Source: Bordetella genomosp. 9
Lineage (GTDB): Bacteria > Pseudomonadota > Gammaproteobacteria > Burkholderiales > Burkholderiaceae_B
Assembly: GCF_002261425.1 (NCBI RefSeq)
Contig: NZ_NEVJ01000003.1
Coordinates: 1,116,001-1,180,000, forward strand
Reading direction: 5' to 3'
Length of the DNA stretch: 64,000 bases
Position numbers and translations under genes: made by a program. A model generated the notes under the pieces. That model saw only the letters and a program-made list of their open reading frames with translations. It was not told the DNA's origin and made no database searches. This document shows, piece by piece, positions 35,287 through 43,448 of this stretch (positions are counted from its first letter, which is position 1; every line of letters starts with the position of its first letter).

Positions 35287-36102
35287 ATGTCCAACGACCC
35301 GGTCGTGCTGTATGAAGTCGAGCAAGGTGTCTGCACCATCACCCTCAATCGTCCGCGGGTACTGAACGCCATCAACCGCGAGATGAAATCGGAATTCGTC
35401 GCCGCGCTGGCGAAGGCGGAGGCCGATGCCGACACGGTGGTGGTCGTGGTCAGGGGCGCCGGCCGCGCATTCTGCGCCGGCGTGGACCTCAAGGACGCCG
35501 CGGTGAATCCATGGGACCACACGGTCGCGGGTTGGCGCTGGCACCTGACAGGCTGCCTGGAAATGTGCACGCAGATGTGGAACCTGAAAAAGCCCGTGAT
35601 CGCGGCGGTGAATGGACACGCGCTGGGATCCGGCTGCGACCTCGCGCTGGCCGCCGACCTGACGATCGCGGCCGATACGGCGACCTTCGGCGAACCGGAA
35701 ATACGCGGCATATCCGGTCCGCCCGGGCTCTTCATGCCCTGGGTAGCGGGAATGAAGCGCGCGAAGGAACTGCTCTTCTTCGGCGACACCATCGACGCCA
35801 ACCATGCCGAACGGATCGGCATCGTCACCCGGGTCTGGCCCGCACAGGATTTCGATGAAGGCGTCCGCCAATATGCGCGACGCCTGGCGAAGGTGCCCGC
35901 CGTCGCGCTGGCGCTGAACAAGCGCACGATCAACAAGACATTCGAAATCATGGGCCTGCGCAACGCCCTCGATTTCAATACCGAGGTCATGATCTCGACC
36001 AATATGTCCAAGCCGGCGGGCGACCGCGAGGCTCGCCAGCGGCAGATCGCCGAAGGCGGCCTGAAGGCGATGCTGCAAAAGCGGGACGCCGGCCATGAAT
36101 GA
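35287..36102 (+). CDS. Enoyl-CoA hydratase/isomerase family protein
   Basis: 271 residues of the crotonase fold. The N-terminus EQGVCTITLNRPRVLNAINR and the oxyanion strand GAGRAFCAGVDLKDAAV are typical, as is KPVIAAVNGHALGSGCDLAL. The catalytic Glu pair is plausible at FGEPEIRGISGPPG. AGGAG precedes the ATG at 35287. It overlaps the acyl-CoA synthetase gene by eight bases, so it is the first gene of the operon downstream of the GntR operators. It should hydrate an enoyl-CoA or carry out an isomerisation. Confidence 0.88.
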   Translation: MSNDPVVLYEVEQGVCTITLNRPRVLNAINREMKSEFVAALAKAEADADTVVVVVRGAGRAFCAGVDLKDAAVNPWDHTVAGWRWHLTGCLEMCTQMWNLKKPVIAAVNGHALGSGCDLALAADLTIAADTATFGEPEIRGISGPPGLFMPWVAGMKRAKELLFFGDTIDANHAERIGIVTRVWPAQDFDEGVRQYARRLAKVPAVALALNKRTINKTFEIMGLRNALDFNTEVMISTNMSKPAGDREARQRQIAEGGLKAMLQKRDAGHE

Positions 36103-38236
36103 CGGGGCGAACGAACCGCCGGTCGTCGACCTGTCTCCCCTGCTCACGCCGGCGTCCATCGCCATCGTCGGCGCGTCCACGGACCCGAACAAGATAGGCG
36201 CCAAACCGCTCAAGTTCCTCAGGAAATACGGTTATGGCGGCGCGATCCACCCCGTCAATCCCAGGGGCGGCGTCGTCGATGGATTGACCTGCCATACGTC
36301 AGTCGCGGAGATCGACGGTCCCGTCGATTGCGCCATCGTCGTGACGACGGCCGCGCACGTGCTTCCGGCGCTGCGCGACTGCGCGGCGAAAGGCGTCCGC
36401 GCCGCCGTGGTGATCAGCGCGGGCTTCGCCGAAACCGGCCCGCAAGGCATGGCCGCCCAGGCCGAGATGCGCGAAATCGCCGCCGCCGGCCTCAGGATCC
36501 TGGGCCCGAACAACCAGGGCACGGTCAACCTGGGGGCGGCCACCGTGGTCGGCTTCAACCCCTTGCTGGAGGCCCTCGATGGCTTCCGCAGCGGAACCAT
36601 CGGGCTGGTCAGCCAGAGCTCGGGGGTCGGTTTCGGCCTGATGGGCCTGGGCCTGGAACGCGGCATGGGTTTCGCTCATCTGCTGACCACCGGTAATGAG
36701 GCCGACCTGACCTTCGCCGACTGCGGGCTCGCCCTGCTCGAACGCGAGGAAGTGCAGGTCGTCGCCGGCGCGATCGAAGGCATCCGGGATCCGGCCACGC
36801 TGCGGCGCCTGGCGCGTCGATCCCATGAGTTGGGCAAGCCGGTCGTGATCCTGAAGGGTGCGACCAGCAAGGCGGGCATGCGGGCCGCGGCATCGCATAC
36901 GGGCGCCCTGGCCGGGCATGGCGCGGTGTTTTCCGCGTTCTGCCGGCAGGAAGGCCTGATCGAAGCGGACAGCGTCGACGCGCTGCTGGATTACGCGCAG
37001 GCATTCGCGTCGCCGCGCAGCCGCAAGACCGGCACGCGCACCGTGGCGATCACCGGCACCGGCGGCACCGCCGTCCTGATGGCCGACGCATTGGAACGCG
37101 AGCAGTTCGAACTGCCCGCCCCGGGCGCCGCGTCCATCGAAAAGCTGCGCGGCACCCTGCCCGACATCGCCAGTCTCGCCAATCCCATCGACATGACGAC
37201 GGCGAACCTGGGCAACCGTGCCCTCTTCACCGATACCGCGCGGATCGTCGGCGCCGAAGGCAGCTACGACACACTGATCGCCGTCGTCGGTCCCGCCGTC
37301 GCCCAGAGCGGCCTGGACTACGCACGCCAGATCGTGGCCTCGGCGGACTACCTGCCATCCACCGTCGTGACATGGACGGCGCCCGACGGACCGGGCCAGG
37401 ACCTGCTGCGCGCGAACGGCATACTGGTGATTCCCTCCCCCCAGCGCCTGGCCGCGGCCATGAGCGGGCTGCGCCGCTTCAATGAATACGGCGCGCGCCG
37501 TTCGGCGGCGGCAGCGGCACTGCCTGACGCCAGCGCCGAGCGACGGCGCAAGGCACGCGATTTCCTGTCGCAGGTCGCCACCAGGCAGTTGGCGGAACAC
37601 CAGGCCCGGACGCTATGCGCCATCTGGGACCTGCCATTTCCACGGCAGACGCTGGCGCACGACATCGATACGGCTGAAGCCGCCGCCCGCGAGATCGGTT
37701 TTCCGGTCGCACTGAAACTGCAATCGGCACAGATCGGCCACAAGACCGAGATCGGCGGCGTCGTGTTGAACCTGAAGGATGCGGACAGCGTCAGGGCGGC
37801 GGCCGAACGCCTGCTGAATACGGCGGGCCTTGCCGACGACGTGAAGATCGACGGCGTGCTGGTCCAGGAAATGGTAATCGGCGCGGGCGAAGTCATCGTC
37901 GGCGGAGTCAAGGATCCCGAACTCGGCATGGCCATCATGGCCGGGCCGGGAGGAACGCTGGCCGAGGTCATGCAGGACGTCTCGTTCCGCCTGGCACCTT
38001 TCGACGCGCGAGAAGCCGAATGTCTCTGCAATGAAACGCGCCTGGCCGCGCTCGTGCATGGCGTACGCGGCCGGCCGGCGTGGGACGCGCCGGCGCTTTA
38101 TCGAACCATCGAACGTATCGCCCTCATGGCATCGGAACTGGAGGATCTGGTGGATGAAATCGACTTCAACCCCTTGATCGTCCGTCGCGACGGCGAAGGC
38201 GTGGTGATCGTCGATGCACTCGTTGTGAAGATCTGA
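36095..38236 (+). CDS. Acyl-CoA synthetase (ADP-forming)
   Basis: 713 residues. The N-terminal CoA-binding domain has IAIVGASTDPNKIGAKPLKF, the flavodoxin-like ligase domain has GLVSQSSGVGFGLMGLGLER and AASHTGALAGHGAVF (with the phosphorylated-His candidate), and the C-terminal ATP-grasp domain starts about residue 490 and includes FPVALKLQSAQIGHKTEIGG. It is fused from the alpha and beta halves of succinyl-CoA-synthetase-like enzymes. It converts a carboxylic acid, ATP and CoA into the acyl-CoA, ADP and phosphate. It overlaps the hydratase gene by eight bases. Confidence 0.9.
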   Translation: MNDGANEPPVVDLSPLLTPASIAIVGASTDPNKIGAKPLKFLRKYGYGGAIHPVNPRGGVVDGLTCHTSVAEIDGPVDCAIVVTTAAHVLPALRDCAAKGVRAAVVISAGFAETGPQGMAAQAEMREIAAAGLRILGPNNQGTVNLGAATVVGFNPLLEALDGFRSGTIGLVSQSSGVGFGLMGLGLERGMGFAHLLTTGNEADLTFADCGLALLEREEVQVVAGAIEGIRDPATLRRLARRSHELGKPVVILKGATSKAGMRAAASHTGALAGHGAVFSAFCRQEGLIEADSVDALLDYAQAFASPRSRKTGTRTVAITGTGGTAVLMADALEREQFELPAPGAASIEKLRGTLPDIASLANPIDMTTANLGNRALFTDTARIVGAEGSYDTLIAVVGPAVAQSGLDYARQIVASADYLPSTVVTWTAPDGPGQDLLRANGILVIPSPQRLAAAMSGLRRFNEYGARRSAAAAALPDASAERRRKARDFLSQVATRQLAEHQARTLCAIWDLPFPRQTLAHDIDTAEAAAREIGFPVALKLQSAQIGHKTEIGGVVLNLKDADSVRAAAERLLNTAGLADDVKIDGVLVQEMVIGAGEVIVGGVKDPELGMAIMAGPGGTLAEVMQDVSFRLAPFDAREAECLCNETRLAALVHGVRGRPAWDAPALYRTIERIALMASELEDLVDEIDFNPLIVRRDGEGVVIVDALVVKI

Positions 38237-38264
38237 TCATTGCTGGACCTACCTTTCGGGACTC

Positions 38265-39248
38265 ATGATGACTATCAACCGACGTACCTTCGTAATGGGC
38301 ATCCCCGCCCTTGCCATGGCCAGGCCGGCGCTATCGCTGGCCCAGGGCTCGTTTCCGGACCGGCCGATCCGGCTCATCGTTCCCTTCGTCGCCGGCGGAG
38401 GCGCGTCGGTCATCGCGCGGCTAATCTCCACGGTCGTCGCCCAGGACATGAATGCAAACATCATCGTCGAGAATCGGCCGGGCGCGGGCGGCAACGTCGC
38501 CACGGAATACGTGGCGCGCTCCGCGCCCGACGGCTACACGATACTCAACGGCACGCTGGGCACCCAGGCGATCAATCCCAATCTGTACAAGAACGTCAAC
38601 TTCGATCCGATCAAGGATTTCAGCCCGATCTCCCGCGTCACCACCACGCCCAACGTCCTGGTCGTCAATCCCAACGTCCCGGCCCACACCCTGCAGGAAC
38701 TGCTGGCCCTGGCGAAGCAAATGCCCGGCAAGCTGAACTACGGCTCGGGCGGCAGCGGCACGACTACCCACCTGTCCGGCGAGATGCTGCGCACGATGAC
38801 CGGCATCAATATCGTGCACGTGCCGTATCGCGGCGATGGACCGGCCATCGTCGACCTGCTGGCCAACCGCGTGCAGATGATGTTCGGCAACCTGAACGGC
38901 ATGACGCCCCTGATCCAGACCAAGCAGGTGCGGCCGCTGGCGATCACCAGCCTGCAACGATGGCCCACGCAGCCCGACATTCCGACCTTCGACGAACAGG
39001 GCGTCAAGGGTTACGAAATCAGCGGCTGGACGGGATGGCTGGCGCCGGCCGGCACGCCCCAGCCCGTCATCGACAAATTGAACAAGGCTTTGCGGCAGGC
39101 ATTGGACAACCCTTCGCTGCAAGCGCAATTGAAGCAATTGGGCCTGCTCACCATCGGGGATACGCCCGAACAATTCAAGCAGGTCGAGATCACCGATCTG
39201 GCCAAGTGGAAGAAGGTGGTCGCCGACTCCGGCGCGTCCGTCGACTGA
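38265..39248 (+). CDS. Bug-family tripartite tricarboxylate transporter substrate-binding protein
   Basis: 327 residues. A signal peptide with an Arg-Arg pair (NRRTFVMGIPALAMARPALS) ends at LAQG. The mature domain has the Bug/TctC pattern: FPDRPIRLIVPFVAGGGASV near the start and PGAGGNVATEYVARSAPDGY. It should bind a carboxylic acid in the periplasm. No TctA/TctB membrane genes are adjacent, so it would depend on a transporter encoded elsewhere. It is 28 bases downstream of the acyl-CoA synthetase and probably in the operon. Confidence 0.9.
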   Translation: MMTINRRTFVMGIPALAMARPALSLAQGSFPDRPIRLIVPFVAGGGASVIARLISTVVAQDMNANIIVENRPGAGGNVATEYVARSAPDGYTILNGTLGTQAINPNLYKNVNFDPIKDFSPISRVTTTPNVLVVNPNVPAHTLQELLALAKQMPGKLNYGSGGSGTTTHLSGEMLRTMTGINIVHVPYRGDGPAIVDLLANRVQMMFGNLNGMTPLIQTKQVRPLAITSLQRWPTQPDIPTFDEQGVKGYEISGWTGWLAPAGTPQPVIDKLNKALRQALDNPSLQAQLKQLGLLTIGDTPEQFKQVEITDLAKWKKVVADSGASVD

Positions 39249-39303
39249 AAAGCAGGCTCAACACCGACAACGAGCGTCCATGACGCAACGACAAGGGAAA
39301 GAA

Positions 39304-39702
39304 ATGGCATTGGAAACCGGCATGACCCACACCCTCACCGTCAAGGTCGACACCGCCCTGAGCGCCGAGGAATACGGCAACGAAGGCTTCGCGGTTCTGG
39401 CGACGCCCGCGCTGGTGGGATTGATGGAAAGATGCGCGATCGAGTCGCTGGCGCCGTCGCTCCAGCCGGGCCAGGGATCCGTGGGTATCCACATCGGCAT
39501 CGACCACCTGGCAGCCACGCCGCTGGGCTTCACCGCCACGGTCACTTGCACGCTGACCGCGATCGAAGACCGCATTCTGCACTTCGCGATCGAAGCCTCC
39601 GACGGCATGGACCTGATCGCTCGCGCGACCCACCGGCGGGCGATCGTCGACATGGCCAAGTTCCAGGCCCGCCTGGGCGCCAAGGCGGCGAAGGCATCCT
39701 GA
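39304..39702 (+). CDS. FlK-like acyl-CoA thioesterase
   Basis: 132 residues starting at the ATG at 39304, preceded by AAGGGAAAG. The hotdog fold has TPALVGLMERCAIESLAPSL and GIHIGIDHLAATPLGFTATV. The order of Thr, Glu and His in these segments matches the catalytic residues of fluoroacetyl-CoA thioesterase FlK (Thr, Glu, His). Known FlK releases fluoroacetate from CoA in Streptomyces cattleya; here the acyl group is unknown. It is the last gene of the acid-activation cluster and lies 55 bases after the binding protein. Confidence 0.75.
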   Translation: MALETGMTHTLTVKVDTALSAEEYGNEGFAVLATPALVGLMERCAIESLAPSLQPGQGSVGIHIGIDHLAATPLGFTATVTCTLTAIEDRILHFAIEASDGMDLIARATHRRAIVDMAKFQARLGAKAAKAS

Positions 39703-39757
39703 CGCCGCGCGGCACCCCCGCGACGATCGACGATCATCGCGGGTGCCGGCCTCTCGC

Positions 39758-40474
39758 CTAGAAATGCACCCGCCCCAGGGATGCGCCGCCATCCACGTGC
39801 AGGGTCTGCCCCGTCATGAAACCGGCATCGTCCGACAGCAGGAACGCGATGGTGCCGGCGATTTCGTCCGGATTGCCGAAGCGCCCCATGGGCACGCCCG
39901 CCAGATAGCGGCGCTCGCCTTCGCTGCCCACGGGGTTGTTGGCGCGAAACAGTTCCGTTTCGGTGGGGCCGGGGGCAACCGCGTTGACGGTGATACCGGT
40001 ATCAGCCAACTCCAGCGCCCAGCCGCGCGTAAAGCTGACCAGCGCCGCCTTGGCCGCGGCATAGGCCGTGCGCTGCGGCATGCCCAGGATGGTCAGGCTC
40101 GAGATATTGACGATACGGCCCCAGCGTCGCTCCCGCATGCCGGGCAATGCGGCCTGCGCCGTCAATACCGCGGGATGCAGATTCACACGGAAGACCTCGC
40201 CCATCGCGGCCAGGTCGACATCGGCCAACAAGGCTGGACGGACCAGGCCGACGTTGTTCACCACGCCATCCAGCACGTAGCGTCGCGAGAGCTCGGACAG
40301 GACTTCCCGGGTCGCATCGTCGTCGCCGAGATCCACGGCGACGAATGTGCCCGGGAAATCCGGCGGCGCGCTACGGGCCAGCCCGATCACGTGATGTCCG
40401 CCCGCGACAAGGCGACGCGTAAGCGCCAGGCCGATGCCCCTGGTGGCGCCGGTGATAAGGAAAGTACGGGACAT
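39758..40474 (-). CDS. SDR family oxidoreductase, FabG-like
   Basis: 238 residues. The cofactor motif is FLITGATRGIGLALTRRLVA, NNVG replaces the usual NNAG, and the active site is NISSLTI with TAYAAAKAALVSFTRGWALE. The C-terminus GFMTGQTLHVDGGASLGRVH is typical of 3-oxoacyl-ACP-reductase-like SDRs. AAAGGAG precedes the ATG. It is convergent with the thioesterase gene and not part of the CoA operon. It could be cotranscribed with the peroxiredoxin-like gene ending at 40565. Confidence 0.88.
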   Translation of the reverse strand: MSRTFLITGATRGIGLALTRRLVAGGHHVIGLARSAPPDFPGTFVAVDLGDDDATREVLSELSRRYVLDGVVNNVGLVRPALLADVDLAAMGEVFRVNLHPAVLTAQAALPGMRERRWGRIVNISSLTILGMPQRTAYAAAKAALVSFTRGWALELADTGITVNAVAPGPTETELFRANNPVGSEGERRYLAGVPMGRFGNPDEIAGTIAFLLSDDAGFMTGQTLHVDGGASLGRVHF

Positions 40475-40514
40475 GCGTGCTCCTTTGCCGCCCCATGGCG
40501 GCGATGCGGGTGAG

Positions 40515-40570
40515 GTTCAGGCCGGGCCGCGTTCAGGCCGGGCCGCGTCCAGGCCGGGCCGCGTTCAGGC
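40515..40570. repeat. 16-bp tandem repeat, about 3.5 copies
   Basis: GTTCAGGCCGGGCCGC occurs at 40515-40530 and 40531-40546, GTCCAGGCCGGGCCGC at 40547-40562, and a partial GTTCAGGC at 40563-40570. The last partial copy covers the stop codon of the peroxiredoxin-like gene (40565-40567). Nearly identical copies suggest recent slippage; a variable-number repeat is possible. Confidence 0.85.
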
Positions 40571-41239
40571 GGTATGACCGGCGGCCTTGCGTATGGCCGG
40601 CAGCATCTCCGACGGATCGGGCCGGCGGGTGTAGTCCGGGTTCACCTCGGCATAAACGATCGTGCCGTCCGGAGCGATCACGTACCGCGCCGGCATGGGA
40701 AGCGTCCAGCTCGGATCGCCATTGAACGCGGGCAGATCGTTCTTCAGGGACTTGTAGAGCTCCACCAGGTAATCCTGCAATTCGAAGCGCAGGCCGAAGG
40801 ACGCCGCGACGTCGTTATGCGCATCCGACAGGATCGGAAAGGACAGCGCGTTCTGGCGCACCGACTTGCGGCTGTTCGCCGCCACCTGCGGCGAGATCGC
40901 GAGCAAGCTGGCGCCGGCCGCTTCGATCTCGGGCAGGGTGGCTTGCAGGGCCTGGAGCTCCATGTTGCAGTAGGGGCACCACACCCCGCGGTAAAAGGTC
41001 ACGACCAAGGGACCTTTGGCCAGCAGCTCGGCCGAAGACACCGGATCGCCATTCGGATCGTTCAGCGTGAAGCCAGGCGCACGGTCGCCGGCCTTGAGCG
41101 CGCGCCGGGCAGCGCCGGAGGCGATAAGTTCGGACGTGGCGCGATGCATGGTCTCGATGACGGCAGGCGGTACGTTGTAAGGCGGCTTGCCGGCCTGGAA
41201 ATCCGCCTTGAAGGCGTCGAGCTTGTCCTGGAGCGACAT
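40565..41239 (-). CDS. Peroxiredoxin-like AhpC/TSA family protein
   Basis: 224 residues of thioredoxin fold. The active segment FYRGVWCPYCNMELQALQAT gives a CPYC pair near residues 87-90, in the place of the peroxidatic Cys of AhpC/TSA proteins. The N-terminal 55 residues before it (LQDKLDAFKADFQAGKPPYN) form an extension common in this peroxiredoxin-like family. AAAGGA precedes the ATG. The stop codon lies inside the tandem repeat. It is 83 bases downstream of the crotonase-family gene and may share its transcript. Confidence 0.85.
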   Translation of the reverse strand: MSLQDKLDAFKADFQAGKPPYNVPPAVIETMHRATSELIASGAARRALKAGDRAPGFTLNDPNGDPVSSAELLAKGPLVVTFYRGVWCPYCNMELQALQATLPEIEAAGASLLAISPQVAANSRKSVRQNALSFPILSDAHNDVAASFGLRFELQDYLVELYKSLKNDLPAFNGDPSWTLPMPARYVIAPDGTIVYAEVNPDYTRRPDPSEMLPAIRKAAGHTA

Positions 41240-41322
41240 GGAAAAATCCTTTGCAGAAAAAGGGGGAGAAAAGTCCGGGATCGGCGTTCGGCGCTGCCGG
41301 CGACTCCGGCAGCGCGGCCACG

Positions 41323-42093
41323 TCAGGCGGACGGATTGAAGGAGCGCGCGACTTCCGCGGCGCTGATGCCTTCAAGGGCCAGTCCATAGCCGGCGCCTTC
41401 GTCGACGATCCGGCGCAGCTTCTGGGTCAGCGCGATACGGGTGTAGCGGCTGGTCAGTGGCGGCAGCTTTGCCAATTCCCCCGCGATCTCACGGGCACGA
41501 GCCAGCAGGCGGTCAGCCGGAACGACCTCGTTCACCGCCCCCCAATCCTGGGCGGTATGGGCGTCCAGGCGCTGGCGCGTCAGGATGAAGTAGCGGCCGC
41601 GCACGCTGCCGATCACTTCGGGCCATAGCAGGTTCACGCCGTCGCCGGGCACGATGCCGAAGTCGAAATGCGGCTTGTCCTGGAACACGGTCTCGGGCGT
41701 GGCGAGGACGATATCGGCGAGCAAGGCATACTCGGAATGCAGCAGCACCGGACCGTTCAGCGCGGCGATTACCGGCACCTCGATGTCGAGGATATTCATC
41801 AGGACCTTCTTGCCCTCGCGGTAGATCTTGTCGTAGCCGCGCGGCGTAAAGAAATCGAACCCTTCCGGGCTGATCTCGTCCATGAAGGCGTCGCCGGTGC
41901 CGGTCAGGATCACCACGCGGTTCTCCGGATCGCTGCCGACGTCATGGAACAGGTCGACGAACTGTTCATGCGTGTGGCCGTTGAAGACCAGCTTGCCGCC
42001 GTTGGTATGGAGGGCGATTTCCAGCACGCCTTCCGGGGAGCGCGCCAGACGGGCATTGGGGTAGGCATCACGGTAACGGTCGAAGCGGGACAT
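41323..42093 (-). CDS. Crotonase-fold hydrolase, 6-oxocamphor-hydrolase-like
   Basis: 256 residues. Unlike ordinary enoyl-CoA hydratases it has ILTGTGDAFMDEISPEGFDF, IEVPVIAALNGPVLLHSEYA and TVFQDKPHFDFGIVPGDGVN. As I recall, the 6-oxocamphor hydrolase (CamK) of Rhodococcus has the same segments, with the His and Asp of PHxxxGIVPGDG as catalytic residues in retro-Claisen cleavage of beta-diketones. An early His in THEQFVDLFHD also fits. AAAGGA precedes the ATG at 42093. It is divergent from the LysR gene at 42237. Confidence 0.72.
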   Translation of the reverse strand: MSRFDRYRDAYPNARLARSPEGVLEIALHTNGGKLVFNGHTHEQFVDLFHDVGSDPENRVVILTGTGDAFMDEISPEGFDFFTPRGYDKIYREGKKVLMNILDIEVPVIAALNGPVLLHSEYALLADIVLATPETVFQDKPHFDFGIVPGDGVNLLWPEVIGSVRGRYFILTRQRLDAHTAQDWGAVNEVVPADRLLARAREIAGELAKLPPLTSRYTRIALTQKLRRIVDEGAGYGLALEGISAAEVARSFNPSA

Positions 42094-42215
42094 GGTGTTT
42101 CCTTTACGAGAGGGTTGTCTGGCCTGGCGCGCCTCATCAGGTCGGCACGTCGATGGCATGACGAGATTCTGGCTATCCTTTACTTGGAATGGCAGATATC
42201 ATTCGTCCATATCAT

Positions 42216-42234
42216 TTATTCCAGCTGGGAATAA
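42216..42234. promoter_or_regulatory. Inverted repeat TTATTCC-N5-GGAATAA
   Basis: A perfect seven-base inverted repeat ends two bases upstream of the LysR ATG at 42237. ATATCATT also occurs twice just before it (42197 and 42209, 12 bases apart). The pair lies in the 143-base divergent gap and is a candidate LysR site, possibly autoregulatory. Confidence 0.45.
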
Positions 42235-42236
42235 CC

Positions 42237-43154
42237 ATGGACCGCCTTACCGCGATGACCCACTTCGTCCGCGTCATGGAAACGGGCTCGTTCTCCAGCG
42301 CCGCACGCGTCCTGGACATCGGGCAGCCCGCGGTGTCCAAGACGGTCGCGCAACTGGAGCAGCGGCTGGGGGTCAAGCTGCTGCTGCGCTCCACCCACGG
42401 GCTGACGCCCACCGAAGCCGGGCTGCGGTTCTACGAGCGCGCGCGGCTGGCCCTGCAGGAGGCGGACGAGGCCGAACTTGCCGCGCGGGGTGCCGGCGCC
42501 GGCCTGTCCGGCCGTCTGCGCATCTCGGCCGCGCCAACATTCGCGCGGCTCCACGTGCTGCCCCACCTGCCGCGCTTCCTGGACGCGCACCCCGGACTCG
42601 ATATCGACGTGGTGCTGGACGATCGGACCATCGACCTCATCGCCGAAGGCATCGATGTCTCGCTGCGCATGGGCGTGCTGGCCGATTCCGCCATCGTGGC
42701 TCGCAAGCTCGCATCATCGCGTCGCTCGGTGCTGGCGACCGCGGAATATCTGTCCCGCGCGGGCACGCCCCGTGTGCCCGCCGATCTGGCCGATCACCAG
42801 ACCCTCGTGTTCACCCAACTCAGCAATGTCTGGAATTTCAGCCGCGATGGCGCCGAAGTCTCCGTGCTGGTGCAAGGCCGGGCGCGCTTCAATGCGGCGG
42901 AAGGCATCCGCACGGCCGTACTCGCGCACATGGGTCTCACCATCGTGTCGGACTGGATGTTCGCGCCCGAGCTTGCCGACGGAAGCGTCCTGCGGCTGCT
43001 GCAGGAATGGTCCCTGCCTGACATCGACCTCTGGGCCGTATATCCCACCGGCCGCCTGGCCACGGCCAAGGCCCGTGCGTTTTCCGACTTCGTGGCATCG
43101 GTGATGCAGACACCGGCGCCCGCTACGGCTGCCCGCGAATCGCAAGCGGGTTGA
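42237..43154 (+). CDS. LysR family transcriptional regulator
   Basis: 305 residues with the HTH LTAMTHFVRVMETGSFSSAA, then DIGQPAVSKTVAQLEQRLG. The effector domain has IAEGIDVSLRMGVLADSAIV. The start at 42237 is chosen because the frame upstream is not LysR-like. It is divergent from the crotonase-fold hydrolase gene, its likely target. The 294 bases after its stop, up to the SDR at 43449, hold no gene or strong repeat that I can see. Confidence 0.9.
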   Translation: MDRLTAMTHFVRVMETGSFSSAARVLDIGQPAVSKTVAQLEQRLGVKLLLRSTHGLTPTEAGLRFYERARLALQEADEAELAARGAGAGLSGRLRISAAPTFARLHVLPHLPRFLDAHPGLDIDVVLDDRTIDLIAEGIDVSLRMGVLADSAIVARKLASSRRSVLATAEYLSRAGTPRVPADLADHQTLVFTQLSNVWNFSRDGAEVSVLVQGRARFNAAEGIRTAVLAHMGLTIVSDWMFAPELADGSVLRLLQEWSLPDIDLWAVYPTGRLATAKARAFSDFVASVMQTPAPATAARESQAG

Positions 43155-43448
43155 CGGCGTGCCCGCGCGCCGTTAACGTTCGATTCGCAGCCATCTCCAT
43201 GGCATTGCCGCAGGCGTTATCGTCATCCAACGCGCCCGATACCGAGAGGGCCTCAGCAGAGGGATCTCGGAAGCACAGGCGCACGGCAATGCCCTCTATC
43301 CTTCATCCGTTCGATCGCTCTCGCCTATCCTGCCGCCCCGCGGTGGAGCGGCGCCCGCCGCGCGCATGCGGTTTCGGGGCCGTTCGGGTGCAGCGTCATG
43401 ACGGTCGCCGTCGCCTTTTCCCCCACACCCTGATGGAAAGGCAACACC

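Noticed and set aside
36299..37600. Open minus-strand frame of 433 codons opposite the acyl-CoA synthetase
   Set aside because: Composition is typical of an antisense frame in GC-rich DNA (Arg, Gly, Gln, Asp); the plus-strand protein has all three synthetase domains.
38265..39248. A complete tripartite tricarboxylate transporter around the Bug protein
   Set aside because: No TctA- or TctB-like membrane gene is present in the cluster or near the second Bug gene at 49073; orphan Bug proteins are common in this bacterial group.
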